DNA of 64,000 nt from Branchinecta lynchi (lineage: Eukaryota > Arthropoda > Branchiopoda > Anostraca > Branchinectidae): positions 25,438,533 through 25,502,532 of the forward strand of contig JAKZAP010000001.1 in NCBI GenBank assembly GCA_023053575.1, given 5' to 3'. The translations under genes and the position numbers were made by a program. Positions 23,060 to 34,526 of this stretch are shown piece after piece. How positions within the stretch are numbered: the first letter of the stretch is position 1; the number at the start of each line of letters is the position of its first letter. The notes beneath the pieces were generated by a model. It saw only the letters and a program-made list of their open reading frames with translations. It did not search any database and was not told where the DNA came from.

Positions 23060-23631
23060 TTATTTCTTGAGCACGAGTATAAGAAACGGGACAAACTCGT
23101 GAAGAAAAGTGCCGGTAGGGACAAGCGTCATTTTATAGAGATGAAAGCTCAGATGGCAGAAGAGGTATCAAAAAGAGGGGACTCAAGAGCTTTCTACAAA
23201 ACCACGAACGAGATCATCGGAAAGCGGCCTTGCGCGGACCGACCTGTAAGCGATCCGAGCGGTCGGCTAATCACTGACCCCGAAAAGATCGGCCAAGGCT
23301 AGCAGTAAGCTCTGACCCACCCTCTTCAGTCGAAATCACTGGTGCCCCAAAAGAAGCTAAAACACGGTAAGTCGTCCGGAGAAGACCGTATCGCATCTGA
23401 GATGCTGAAGTGGTCTCCAAACGTCTGCCTAACAGTTTGAATGACACTCTTTAACCTGGTATGGGAAACCGAAAAGGTCCCCCGTCAGTGGACAAGGAGT
23501 ACTCTAGTCAAAATCCTTAAAAAGGGGGATTCCACTAAGTGTTAAAAATGGCGAGGGATCAGCCTGCTCTCCATTCCTGGCAAGCTCCTGTACACCATCC
23601 TGCTGAACCCCATACAGCCAGCAGTCGACAA
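23060..23631 (+). pseudogene. RTE-like LINE, linker and start of reverse transcriptase (part 1)
   Basis: The frame reads HEYKKRDKLVKKSAGRDKRH, then FIEMKAQMAEEVSKRGDSRA and FYKTTNEIIGKRPCADRPVS, the usual linker before RT. After frame breaks it continues GEDRIASEMLKWSP, WTRSTLVKILKKGDST and KWRGISLLSIPGKLLYTILL. The last two blocks are the RT 'LPKKGD' and 'NWRGISLLS.P.K' motifs. Stops and frameshifts show it is dead. The first EN domain is missing, and an upstream 27-bp direct repeat lies at about 22918-22971. The clade is given as RTE-like from motif style; a related clade is possible. Confidence 0.8.
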
Positions 23632-23783
23632 CAGTGCTTCCACTTCTCCTGATTTATCAGGAGATCTACGTTTGTGAGGGCTCCTACTGATATATTTTTT
23701 AGTCTCCTGATCTACTGATTTTCTACTTATATTTTGCTGTTTTACTTAATTTCCTCCTGATTTTTCCGAATAGCTATAATCTT

Positions 23784-24330
23784 AATAATTATTTTGTCAA
23801 CCTGACCTGGAGGCTGTAACTCATCACGGAAGTTATACGTTTCTGTTCGGCACAGAAATATATTTTATTCTCCCCAAGCATTCCTATACTTTTCAAATGA
23901 GCAACCTCCTTGCAGATTCTGTGGGGGGAGGAATGGACTTCAAGAGAGTGGCTGTAGCGGCGGCATCTCAAAAGGCGTATTAAAATGGGGAAGTCAATTA
24001 TTACTTTACAAGTAATGTGCTGATACGGTCAAACACGTTTAGGTTCTTCCTTTTTAATAATTATTTTGTAGACCTGACCTGGAGGCTGTAACTCATCACC
24101 GAAGTTATACGTTTCTGTTCGGCACAGAAATATATTTTATTCTAGCCCAGCATTCCTAAACTTTTCAAATGAGAAACCTCCTTACAGATTCTGTGGGGGA
24201 GGAATGGACTTCGAGAGACGTGGTATAGAGGCGGCATCTCAAAAGGCGTATTACAATGGGGAAGTAAATTATTACTTTACAAGTAATGTGCTGAGACGCT
24301 TAAACACGTTTAGGTTCTTCCTTTTTAATA
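23784..24330. repeat. 272-bp tandem duplication inside the hAT element
   Basis: Unit 1 starts at 23784 and unit 2 at 24056. Both begin AATAATTATTTTGT and contain CCTGACCTGGAGGCTGTAAC, TCTGTTCGGCACAGAAATAT, AGATTCTGTGGGG and TTTACAAGTAATGTGCTGA. The units differ at few positions. Confidence 0.8.
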
Positions 24331-24929
24331 TTTTTTTTTTTTTTATTCTTTTGAAGATCGCGTAGCATCTTTTCAAATTTTGTTTAAAAAAAAATCTTTG
24401 GGCTACGACAATGGGCTCCAATCGGTGTAATAATTCCACTAAGCGACAGTAATATTTCTTTAAACTCTTGAACATCACTAGCTCTTTCAAAAACGAAATA
24501 TTCATGCAAACTTTTCCAGTTACTTTCCAAAATTTTTTGTTTAATCGCTGCTAGTCATAATTATTATTTTCATTATAATTTGTACTTATTTTCTCTTGTG
24601 TCAGCAGATCTGTAAATCATCAAACCCCTCACAAGAATTCCAACCCCAACCAAATCACGACATATGAAAAATAACTCCACCAGACACAAAATCATGAAGA
24701 CTAGAAAATATTTAATAATCAAATATTTCAAAGTACAATATTTATTTTATGCTATAAATTCTAATTATATCGTAAAAGATAACATTTTTTTTAACTATAA
24801 CCTTCATGAGGATCGTTTCCAGGGTACTTTTACTTTAATGCTGATTTTAATCTTAAATTTGCTATTCCTTTTTAAAGAGCCCTTCCTGCATAGGTTTCCT
24901 TCCCTTCAAAGGCTTATCACTGTATGCCT

Positions 24930-25180
24930 AAATATTCTTTCAGCCCAAGCTGACTGCAAATATAGTTGATAGTGGACAAACTGATACGTCAGCTGGATTT
25001 TGTTCCAGCGATATTTTGGTCCTTCTTGGCAATGGTCTTCAGGCTTTAACCAGTAGAGCTTTGAATTGAACTCAAGCTGAGAGCTGAACTTGGACTTCCC
25101 AGCTTGAGTGGTTTGAGCCGGAAGAGAACCCTTGCCAAGCTCTAATAAAGTTCATTTGACGTATACGTTTGCTACTATCC
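24930..25180 (+). mobile_element. Family D asymmetric palindromic element, copy 2 (old)
   Basis: It starts AAATATTCTTTCAGCCCAAG then CTGACTGC, with TTTTGGTCCTTCTTGGCAAT in the left arm and CCCTTGCCAAGCTC in the right arm. The right arm again lacks the outer ~30 bp. The flanks ACTGTATGCCT and ACTCTACACCT agree at 8 of 11 positions, a degraded duplication. Confidence 0.5.
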
Positions 25181-25352
25181 ACTCTACACCTATACAAATA
25201 TTCCCCTCTTTGATAAATCAACTATAAGCGTTCTAGAAAATCTCCTTATAAATCTCCTGATTTCTTGGATTACTGAATCTCTTGATTTATCCCGATTTTT
25301 GAACTAAGTCTACGTTTTTCAAAAATTCTGGAGTGGAAGCACTGGTCGACAA

Positions 25353-26560
25353 ACACCTCCGCGAAGAACAGCTTGACTTCCGCCCAAACCGTTCATATGC
25401 GGATCTCATATTCGTGCTAAGAATGCTGCTAGAAGAGTGCAACGAATGGGGGAAAAAGCTCTACCTAGTCTTCATAGATTTCGAAAAAGCCTTTGACTCC
25501 ATCGACCGTGCTACACTCTTGAGAGTGCTCCGGTACTATGGCATACCGGACAAACTTGTAAGCCTGATAGCAGCCTTTTACGAAGACACAGAATTCTGTG
25601 TCCGTACCCACGACGGCAACACCAGATACTTCCAAATTATGACGGTCGTGAAGCAAGGGTGTGTTCTGTTTCCGCTGCTGTTCGTCCTGATTATCGACTA
25701 CGTTCTAAGAAGATGTGGAGGATGCGGCATTGACCTCGGGGATGGCAGAAAAATAGGAGACATAGACTTTGCCGATGACATCAACCCAATGGAGACCTGC
25801 AAACAGAAGCTCCAGGACTTCCTCACAAAGACCGGTGAAACAGCTGAACTGTTCGGACTGAAAATAAACATCCCCAAAACGAAGAGTATGGCGAGCAGCG
25901 GATCTCCGCTAGATATACGCTTTAGGGACCAGCAAGTCGAACAGGTCGTTGAATTCCGATATCTCGGCAGTACAGTTGAAAACACTGGAGCTTGTGCAAG
26001 GGAGGTCCAGCTAAGACTCGGTCAGGCCAGCGGTGTCTTCAATCGGCTAAAGAAGATATGGATGAGCAAGAATTACTCCCTTAGACTCAAGCTGAGACTT
26101 TTCAACAGCAACGTTCTCTCCATTTCTGTAAGGGTCGGAGACGTGGCACCTCAGCCAACAGCTGGAGAAACGTCTTCTGGCCTTTGAAAATACCTGCCTT
26201 AGGCGGATCTTAAACATACACTGGACAGAAAGGGTTTCGCCAGATGACAGATTCGCCAGATGACAGTGCAACCCCTTATTACTGAAGTCATCAAGATCCG
26301 CCGCTGGAGGTATCTGGGCCATACAATCAGGATGGGAAACACCAGACTCCCCAACGCTATCCTCCAGTGTCATCCGGAGGGATCCAGACGAAGAGGGCGA
26401 CGAAAGAACACTCCTCGTCGTACACCAGTCGGATCTTCAGAATATAAACGCGTCTACCCAGCCCGAATGGGAAGATGTACGGGCAGCGACCCTTATGAGA
26501 GACGACTGGCGGCTCTTCTTGCATGCCCTAAGTACCTACGGAGGTGCAGGAGGAACTAAG
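25353..26560 (+). pseudogene. RTE-like LINE, reverse transcriptase core and C-terminus (part 2)
   Basis: The frame resumes KHLREEQLDFRPNRSYADLI, then LYLVFIDFEKAFDSIDRATL and GIPDKLVSLIAAFYEDTEFC. The RT core motifs follow: VKQGCVLFPLLFVLIIDYVL (normally RQGC-LSP), and IDFADDI, the FADD catalytic box. Next are GLKINIPKTKSM and VVEFRYLGSTVENTGA. The frame is lost at about 26120 and picked up as IRRWRYLGHTIRMGNTRLPN and EGSRRRGRRKNTPRR, the typical C-terminal end. The catalytic FADD is intact, but frameshifts make it non-functional. Confidence 0.9.
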
Positions 26561-26902
26561 GCCCAAGGTAAGGTAACGAAGTTGCTGACTTTATTGGAGA
26601 ATACTTCGAACCAACCAAAATCTTCTGTGACGTGCCTCGCCGGTGCCGAATATGAGGATTTTCTGATTCTTGGGAGAAGTTCGCGATGTTTCAGGATCCC
26701 ATATGTATGCAGCTTGGACTCTTTGTCCCAGCTGTTTCGGCCGTGTGATTTCCTGCTAAATGATATGTTGCTTGGGTCAGTGTACAAAAAAAAAAAAACC
26801 AAGAGGACCACCCAAATAAAATCTGCTAAATCGGGGCAAAAACGACACACCCCACCCGGCTAGAGTCCTGAGATTTCATACCAGCCCCCCCCTGGGAGAC
26901 TT

Positions 26903-27560
26903 TATAAAAATAAAGCCCCGGTCACAAGCATGCCTAGCCAAGCACGAATGTCTAATCACGTGCCTAGCATGACCGTTCACACCCGCGCTTAGGCATAAAT
27001 TTTGGTCCATGACCCAGCTTCCCAAGATTATTATACAAATTTTTAGAAAAAGGTGTCTAATTTTTTCTATTCGAAATAATAATTAACGTAATTTTTTTTA
27101 GTCATCCCACACCGAAAAGAACACTGCATTTTTATTTTGGCATGACTGCAGTTTGTTTCTTGAGTTTGAAATAAAAATATTTGAAATGAAATTTAGACTA
27201 TTTCCAAACTACACAGTTTTCCCGAAATCCGTAATTAATATATTAATAGTTTATACCATTTTCAGGTAACCGATTTTCGATTTAGCCTTCCCTGTCTTTG
27301 AATCAAGTCATCATTCATAGGGTTTTATCCACGTCCAGGGGGCATTAAGGCAAAAAGACCGGTAACTACAACGCAGCTTAAATTCACACATTTTCGGCGA
27401 TAGGAAGCGTAGCCTAGTAAAAAACAAAATTAGAATATCTCATGCTCCAGTAGCATATATCAGTAGTTATTGTGTAGCACCAATACAAATCCAATACAGT
27501 CCTTCCAAATGTAAAATACCCCCTCCCCCCCCCCCCCTCGATTGGAACCACTGCCTGCAG
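26903..27560. other. No feature recognised
   Basis: AT-rich sequence with a C run at 27519-27537. No exon or element end was seen. Confidence 0.4.
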
Positions 27561-27576
27561 TGGCAGTTTTAGAGAT

Positions 27577-27880
27577 TTATTCAAACAATGTTTACAACGG
27601 ATACGTCAGCTATGATTCTTCATCAGCGATATTTCGGCCCTTCTTGGCAAGGGTCCTCGGCAGGCTGTCAAATCCTCTGGTTCAACTTCGGGGAAGGAAA
27701 CAAACACTGATTACAGGTTTGTTTCCTCCCCCGAAGTTGAACCAGAGGATTTGACAGCCTGACGAGGGCCCTTGCCAGGACGGGCCGAAATATCGCTGAT
27801 GAAGAATCATAGCTGACGTATCCGTTGTAAACATTGTTTGAATAAATGTTTCAAAGTCAGCTTGGGCTCAAGGAATATTT
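27577..27880 (-). mobile_element. Family D asymmetric palindromic element, copy 3 (best hairpin)
   Basis: The arms from 27577 to about 27708 and about 27718 to 27850 are almost perfect reverse complements, around a loop of roughly 10 bp (ACTGATTACAG). The right end extends about 30 bp further (CAAAGTCAGCTTGGGCTCAA then GGAATATTT) with no partner in the left arm. The flanks are identical 12-bp copies of AGTTTTAGAGAT (27565-27576 and 27881-27892). The high arm identity implies a recent origin or gene conversion. The RNA or single strand would fold into one hairpin of about 130 bp. Confidence 0.8.
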
Positions 27881-27989
27881 AGTTTTAGAGATGTCTCGAA
27901 TTTGGGTGTAAAACAATTTTCTTCATTCTGGGAAAAGTTTAACATACCGGGAGGAGGTCAACCAGTTTTCTAAATTATCATCAGGAACC

Positions 27990-28193
27990 GAATATTTCTT
28001 CAGCCCAAGATGACTGCAAATTATGTTTGACAGTGCAAAAAGGACACATCAGCTGCATTATGTTAGAGCTATATTTCGGCCCTTCTTGGCAAGGGTCTTC
28101 TTCAGGCTCAAGCCGATCAAGCTGGACCTAACGGAAAAGGAATATAGGGGCTGAGATATAGCTTTAATAAAATGCACCTACGTATCCGTTTTG
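27990..28193 (+). mobile_element. Family D asymmetric palindromic element, copy 4
   Basis: It starts GAATATTTCTTCAGCCCAAG then ATGACTGC and ends CTACGTATCCGTTTTG. It is flanked by identical 14-bp copies TATCATCAGGAACC (27976-27989 and 28194-28207). The interior includes TTCGGCCCTTCTTGGCAAGG and an unrelated loop. Confidence 0.8.
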
Positions 28194-28207
28194 TATCATC
28201 AGGAACC

Positions 28208-30874
28208 CAGGGAAAATTTGGCCAAGGAAAGGAGTGGGGATATTTAGTCCTTTGTCTGTTCCTCAATATATATTAGTAGCTTTCGCAGGCAAGATTTCTG
28301 AGAACTGAGAAGAAAGCTGGCAGAAACTCCCTAAAACGTGTAATCTCACACACTTTTCTTTAATAAGAGTCAAGCTACGAAGATTGTTTTTCCTTTTTTA
28401 CTTAGGCCTGTCATTCCCCCCAAAACTTGGGGGGGGCGCGGACGGTAGAGTTAAGACCAATTTCTTAGCTAGAAGCCAGAACAGACTTGAGCATATGTTG
28501 ATTATCTTATTATTGTTTCCTCAAGTCTGGCATTCCATTGTTAGGATCAGGAGAGGAGTTCCCGTAAATCAAGTGACATGCATAGCTCTGGAACGAGCGA
28601 TTTGATTCTGCTGAAACTTTAAACCATGCTTATTCGATATGTGTATGCAAAGTTCGACATTATTTTGCCGACATGTTAGATTTTGAAGCAGAATCCGATA
28701 ACCAGAACAGAACTACCATAATATGCTTTGGTCAGGAGCCGAGTTTTGCACAAGAATTGGCACACAAAAATTCCGTATATTGAAATTTATTATTACAAGG
28801 TTCATCTTTTCTAGATTTCAGCAGGAGGCCGAAAAGGACCAAAAGACCGACCAAATAAATTGAGCTGACGTATCCTTTCAGCGGACAACTAACCTCTCCC
28901 ACCTTACGTCCTGCACTTCAAGCACGGGTACTGACGACAAGGCAAAAAAAGTTGTCCGGATCCTCAATTCATCGCTGTCGCTATTGCCGCCCAATGCCTA
29001 TGGTAGCCTTTTGGGCAGTGTTATAGGACCATCTGATTCGGACACAATTATAAGGTTACCCAGGCACGTTGTCTATTCGTAAATATTATGGCTTTTGTGG
29101 GACTATGGCCGAACCCTTGACCCCACGAGGAAGATAGCAAAATTGCTGGTAATGCAGCGTTTACAAGTACAGGATAACTTGAACAGATTCCGGTCTTGGT
29201 GACAAGATTATGTTTTTGCACACACTGGGGAAAAACTGCAATCCAGAAAATCTCACAAAAATAAATTCACTACCCAACAGAAATATATTTTGATAGCATT
29301 TATGACATCAGTACTGATGACTGCTGCTCTGAAAAGCTAGATGGACTTTATTTTAGTTTTTCACCAGCGCCGCCGAAGAAATTCCTATCAAGTACACCGT
29401 AATTACTTTCATCTTGACAGGAATTCTCGTCCCGCTAGACTTTTCTTCCAGTCGTCTTCACAACCGGAATCCTTTCAAGTCGACCAGAATTCCTTTCGAC
29501 TTGACGGGAACATAAGGTCAGTTAAGATGCTACACTGTTAAGATTTAATACATTTCAAAATGTTTGGCTGGTGAATGTGAAAAGCACTAAAAGCTTACAA
29601 AAAGTAGGGTAACATAAACTATGGTATAAGTTACGTAAGGTGAGCAATCATTATTCTTGAGTTGCACAACAACCGATAAGCTAGTCCTTTTCGATGTTTT
29701 TTTTTATGACAAAGTGATAATGGGAAAGTGATTTAGGTATATTTTATTTATTTTCTATGATGAAAAGGTCAAATTCGCCGGTAACGCCATTTTTAAGCAA
29801 TAAATTCTATTATATTCTAGGTCTCTCGGATACACTACGCAACCATGCAACTGATTCCATTGACAAGCCGGCTTCTAGGCCAGTGTGTGAACTCGGTCCC
29901 ATCACCCGGCAACGCTAACATCTTCCAGTCTTGGGCCAGTTTTATTGTAAAAGTCTATTACTCTCGTTTTACTTTATTATTGCTTGCAATTTCTGTGGAT
30001 TTTGATTTTTTTTGTACCGATTTCTGTAGGCCATTTGAGTTTTTATATTCTTAATTTTCTTAGTTCTGCCTTCGCCATTTTTGTCTTTATTTTTGCGTAC
30101 TGGTCTTTTATTTAATATCGGAATAGAAAAATAAAACATTCACTTATCCATAATCATTCGGCTATCGGTTACTGAATACAGATAGATCGAGACATGACAA
30201 CCTTGAAGATACTTCAAAGGGATGGAGCGAGAGCATTTGCTTCAAAAGAATTTGAACATCATTATCTTCTTGGAAACCAAATCAGCCGAGATAAATCCAG
30301 CCAAAGTAATCACAAGTTTATCCTATCCACGAAGCCGGATCCCCCTTCCCCCTCCACCCAACCTTCTCAATTATCTCTTCGCAATTCTCAATTCAGTTTG
30401 GAACTTGTTTCAGGGAGCCATACAAACAATTCTGCCTGTAGGGCCCACCGTATCCAAGGTGGGTGGTAAGGCAATTTCCAAGCAACATACCCCACCGCTT
30501 TCATTCCGTCAACAGAGGAAATTAATGAAGTTCTTTCAAAAGGGAGGGCGATGGAACCTGGTCTATACCTCGAACAATAAATCTTGAGTGATGACCAAGT
30601 TTAATAGACGCCAAAAACTGGCTATTGCTTTTGCAACGGGTGACCGATGATATCGCAAATCGATCCGGATTCTCTTCAGGAAGCGCGATAAGACAAGGTT
30701 GAAAAAGGTGGGAATGGAAACATCGATCAGGGGAACAAAGCTGATGGATTTAAATGACTACTAAGGAGCATTGCCTAAACGTTAGTCTGGGTTGACGATA
30801 ATCTTCTGCCGTGAAAAGAGGATGCAGAACTTTAACGAGTAAAGTCGCTAGGTTTCATACAGCGTATTGGAGGA
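28208..30874. other. Gene-poor stretch; short minirepeat
   Basis: No convincing exon. At about 29380-29515 a minirepeat alternates AATTCCT.TCAAGT, ACTTTCATCTTGAC and GGAATTC. The open frames around 29.4, 29.9 and 30.3 kb lack domain signatures, and splice-site support was not seen. Confidence 0.4.
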
Positions 30875-33218
30875 CAAACAAGAGCTGTCAGCTCATATGG
30901 CACTTGCATGGGTTAAGGTGTATTGTTTGATCAAAAGTAAGTTTCGATTTGGCGGTTAAGATGCGCACTCTAAGGGAGCTAGAACTTCATTTGTAAGCAA
31001 AACCACTGAGACAAAAATGATAATGGGCTGACAGGGATCACGAAAATGAATATTTTGCTTAAAAGTATTTTTCTTACTTTGCGGTCAAGACTGGTGGTTT
31101 AAGGAATTATCGAATTTTGGGAACTAGCGATTTCTAAGCAAATCTTGTTGAATCCGTAATATTCCAGCGAAGTTTCATCGTCCTAGCACATCTGGAAGTA
31201 CCTTAACTAGCAATCACCGGAATCCCAGACCCTCCCCCCCCTCCAACTCCACCCACAGTACCCGGAGCCAATCCGGTTCTGTAAATGATTTATCCAGAGT
31301 CATTCCCTCAAAGTTCCATCCCAATCACTCCAGTCTAAGCGGTTCAACTATTTCCCCCTCCCCCCCATAGTTGTCGGATCCGGTCCGGAAATAAACAAGA
31401 GCTGGAAGCTCATATGGCACTTGTAATGCTGGGTCAGAGGACAAAGGAAGGAATTCGTCAGTTCGTGTGTTTGTTGTGATCACTTGTAAGCAGAACCCTT
31501 GGGATAAGAATGATCTTGGGTCCTTAGAAATCACGAGAAAGTATTGTTCGTAAAAACTATTTTATGTGTGATTTGGCCGTGATGATGCGCACTTTAAGGG
31601 CGCTAGAGATTCATCTGTAATGACCACTCCTGAAGCACAAATAATGATAAGCTCCTTGGAACCATGAAAATGTATATTTTGCTTAAAATTATTGTTTGCA
31701 CTTTAAGAAATTCACTTGTAAGCAAAACCCTTGAGTCAAAAATAATCATGGGCCTTTGGGAATCATGAATATATATCGTTTGGTTAAAGTAAATTTTTTT
31801 TTACTTTTCGGTTAAGAAACGGATAGGTACTTTAAGGGATGGTCGGAGCCAATCTTGTCAAGTTTCTAATATTTCCATCGCCCTAGCGCATCTGGAAGTA
31901 CCTTAACTTGTGGTCACCGGAATTCACCCCCCCCCCTCAACTCCCCTCACAGTACCCGAACCCGGTCCGGTTTTTATCACTGACGTATCTAGTTCTTGTC
32001 CTTGTTCTTTCCACCAAGTTTCATCCCAATCACTCCACTCTAAGCGTGTCACAAGATTCCTCCATCCCCCCACATTCATCGGATCCGGTCTGGACTTAAA
32101 ATGGGAGATCCAGGACACGAGGTCTTTCTAAATAATCAAGTTTGGTTAAGATCTGACCACTCGTTCAAAAGTTATACATACTTCAAGATTCCAAATTCAC
32201 CCACCCTCCACGATGGTTGGATTGGGGAACAGACTATTTCTAAGCCAATCACATCAAATCTTTAATGTTCAAGCCCAGATTCATCGTCCTAGCACATCTG
32301 GAAATACCTTAGATCGCGATACAACTCGAATTACCCCCCCCCCCCCCGTAACTCCCCCCACAGTGCCCAGATCCGATAAGGTTCTATCACTGACGTATCC
32401 ATTTTTTGTCCTTGTCCTTCCCACCAAGTTTCATCCCAATAGCTCCACTCTAAGCGTGTCACAAGACTTCCGGTTCTCCCCTCCAACCCCCCCCCCCACA
32501 TTCATCGGATCCGGTCCGGACTTTAAATTGGTCATCCGAGAGACGAGGTCTTTCCACTCGTTCAAAGTTAGACATTCCTCAAGATTCTGGATTCCTCCTC
32601 CCTCCACTCCCCCATGGTGGTCGGATCGGGAAGTTAACTATTTCCAGGTTGATCTGGTCTGACCCCTGACTTGCCTGCCAAGTTCCACTGTCCTAGCCCA
32701 CCTGGAAGTAACTTAACTCCGTATTACCGGAATTCCGAAGCCCCCCTCAAACTCCCCCCAAAGTGCACGAATCCCGTCCTGTCCGTGATGTCCCTAGGGC
32801 TTGTGCTTGTTCCTCCCAGCAAGTTTCAATCCGATCGCTCGACTCTAAGCGTGTCACATGATTTCCGATTACCCCCTCTCCCTCCCCATACATTCATCCG
32901 ATTCGGTCCAGACTTGAAAGGAGACATCTGAGACATGAAGTCTTTCCAAATATCAAGTTTCATTAAGTTCCCCACCCGTTCGAAAGTTATACATGTCACT
33001 AAATTCCGGAGTCCGGCTCTCCTTCCTCCCCCCACGATGGTCGGATCGGGCAAGTGACTTTTCCAAGTTAGTTTGGTCGGGTCGCTAATACGCCTGCCAA
33101 GTTTCATGGTACTAGCACATCTGGAAGAACCCTAACTCGCAAACACCGGACTAACCGACCGACAGACCGACCGAAAAGTGATCGGTATGTGGCCCTTGGC
33201 CGGAAGGCAAGTGCCATA
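30875..33218 (+). repeat. Family B repeat, copies 4a/4b (nested or fused)
   Basis: Two 5' termini occur in one run: AAACAAGAGCTGTCAGCTCA at about 30877 and AAACAAGAGCTGGAAGCTCA at 31393. About six monomers follow. The 3' terminus is GACCGACCGAAAAGTGATCG then TGGCCCTTGGCCGGAAGGCA and AGTGCCATA. Between the two 5' ends lies a smaller ~160 bp repeat (TTGCTTAAAAGTATTTTTC, TTTGTAAGCAAAACC, ATGATAATGGGC). Confidence 0.75.
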
Positions 33219-33221
33219 AAA

Positions 33222-34526
33222 AGATCACCAGAGGGAAATGTCCTCTGTTCAATTATTAAATTTCACTCGAATCCTATCACTCGTTCCAAAGTTACGCATG
33301 ACTCAATATTTCGGATTCCCCTTCCTCCACCCCCCCCCTAAGATTATCATTTAGAGGAATTTTATATTTACAAGTCAGTTTGACCAGGTCCCTGATGTGC
33401 CTGCCAGGTTTCGTCGTGAAAATCCCACAAAACCGGAATTCCGGCCACCCCCCCCCCCCAGTGCCCGGAGCCAATCCGGTTCTGCAAATGCTCTATCCAG
33501 AGGATCTGTTTGTTATTCCCACAAAGTTCCATCCCGATCTCTCCAGTCTAAGCGGGTCATATATTCCCTGCCCCCCCCCCCCTCCCTCAATAGTTGTCGG
33601 ATCCGGTCCGGATAGGAAAAAGATCACCAGAGAAATGTCCTCTGTGCAATTATTAAATTTTACTCGAATCCGATCACCCGTTCCAAAGTTACGCGTGACT
33701 CAGTATTCCGGATTCCCCTCCCTCGACTCCCCCCATGATTATCAGATCGATGAAAACAAGTCAATTTGAACGGGTCCCTTATATGCCTGCCAAGTTTCGT
33801 CATGAGAATCCCCAAAACCGCCATCAACGGAATTCCGGGAAACCCCCTCCAGCCCCCAAGTGTCCGTACATACAATTGTCTAAACGATTTATCTAGAGCA
33901 GATGCTTGTTCTTCCCGGAAAATTTCACCCCAATCCCTCCATTATAACTGTTTCTTGAAATTTCCGGTCCCCCCCCCACCCCCCAACTGCCCCATAGCTA
34001 TCGAGTCCGGTCAAGACTTCAAACAGGACATCGGAGATACATAATCCCTTCAGTTATTAAGTTTCATTCCAATCCGATAACCCTTTCGAAAGTTAAATAT
34101 TCTTTGAGCCCAGGCTGACTTTGAAACATATATTCAAACGATGTTTACAAAGGATATATGCTACGATTCTTCGTCAGCGGTATTGCGGCCCTTCTTGGCA
34201 AGGGTCCTTGGCAGGCTGTCAGGCTCGTTCTGCCAAGAAGGTCCGAGATATCGCTGACGAAGAATTGTAGCTGACGTATATCCGTTGTAAACACTGTTTG
34301 AATATATCTTTCCAAAGTTACACACTATTCAATTCCCCAGATTCCCCCCCCCTCCACTCCCCCCCCCCCCCCAAGATGGTCGAATCAGAAAACTGATTAT
34401 ACTACGGTTGTTTGGTCGGGTCTCTGATACGCCTGCCAAGTTTCATTGTCCTAGCACCCTAACTCGAAAAGTGTGACAAAAAAACGGACCGACAGACGGA
34501 ATTGCGATCGGCCTATGGCACAAAAA
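33222..34526 (+). repeat. Family B repeat, copy 5 (5' truncated)
   Basis: It begins mid-monomer (AAAGATCACCAGAG) right after the end of the previous copy. It carries three monomers with long C runs and ends with GACGGAATTGCGATCGGCCT then ATGGCAC, the terminal hairpin lost. A family D element is inserted at 34095-34307. Confidence 0.7.
34095..34307 (+). mobile_element. Family D asymmetric palindromic element, copy 5
   Basis: It starts AAATATTCTTTGAGCCCAGG then CTGACTTTGAAAC, and the right arm ends CACTGTTTGAATATAT. The flanks are CTTTCGAAAGTT (34083-34094) and CTTTCCAAAGTT (34308-34319), 11 of 12. The related family B copy at about 51304-51325 reads TTCGAAAGTTACACACTACT uninterrupted. It serves as an empty site and confirms the boundaries. 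Confidence 0.85.

Larger units (their letters stand above)
23632..25344. mobile_element. Non-autonomous hAT-type element splitting the LINE
   Basis: It starts CAGTGCTTCCACT and ends AGTGGAAGCACTG, perfect 13-bp inverted repeats. The flanks are identical 8-bp copies of GTCGACAA (23624-23631 and 25345-25352). Removing the element plus one copy restores the RT reading frame across ...QPAVD|KHLREEQ.... It carries no transposase. Inside are a 272-bp tandem duplication and a family D element. Confidence 0.9.
22473..26894. mobile_element. 4.4 kb hAT-type element enclosing a LINE
   Basis: The left end reads CAGGGGGGGACTGGTATGAA then ATCTGAGGAC. The right end is its near-exact inverse (..TCCTGAGATTTCATACCAGC, C run, CTG). 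The 8-bp flanks GGAGACGT (22465-22472) and GGAGACTT (26895-26902) match at seven of eight. A second CTGGTATGAAATCTGA at 22557 suggests a duplicated subterminal block. No transposase was seen. Its cargo is a broken LINE that is itself split by another hAT. Confidence 0.6.

Noticed and set aside
32213..32931. Proline-rich open frames of 86-149 codons
   Set aside because: They arise from C-rich family B monomers; the same frames recur with each monomer and lack any domain.
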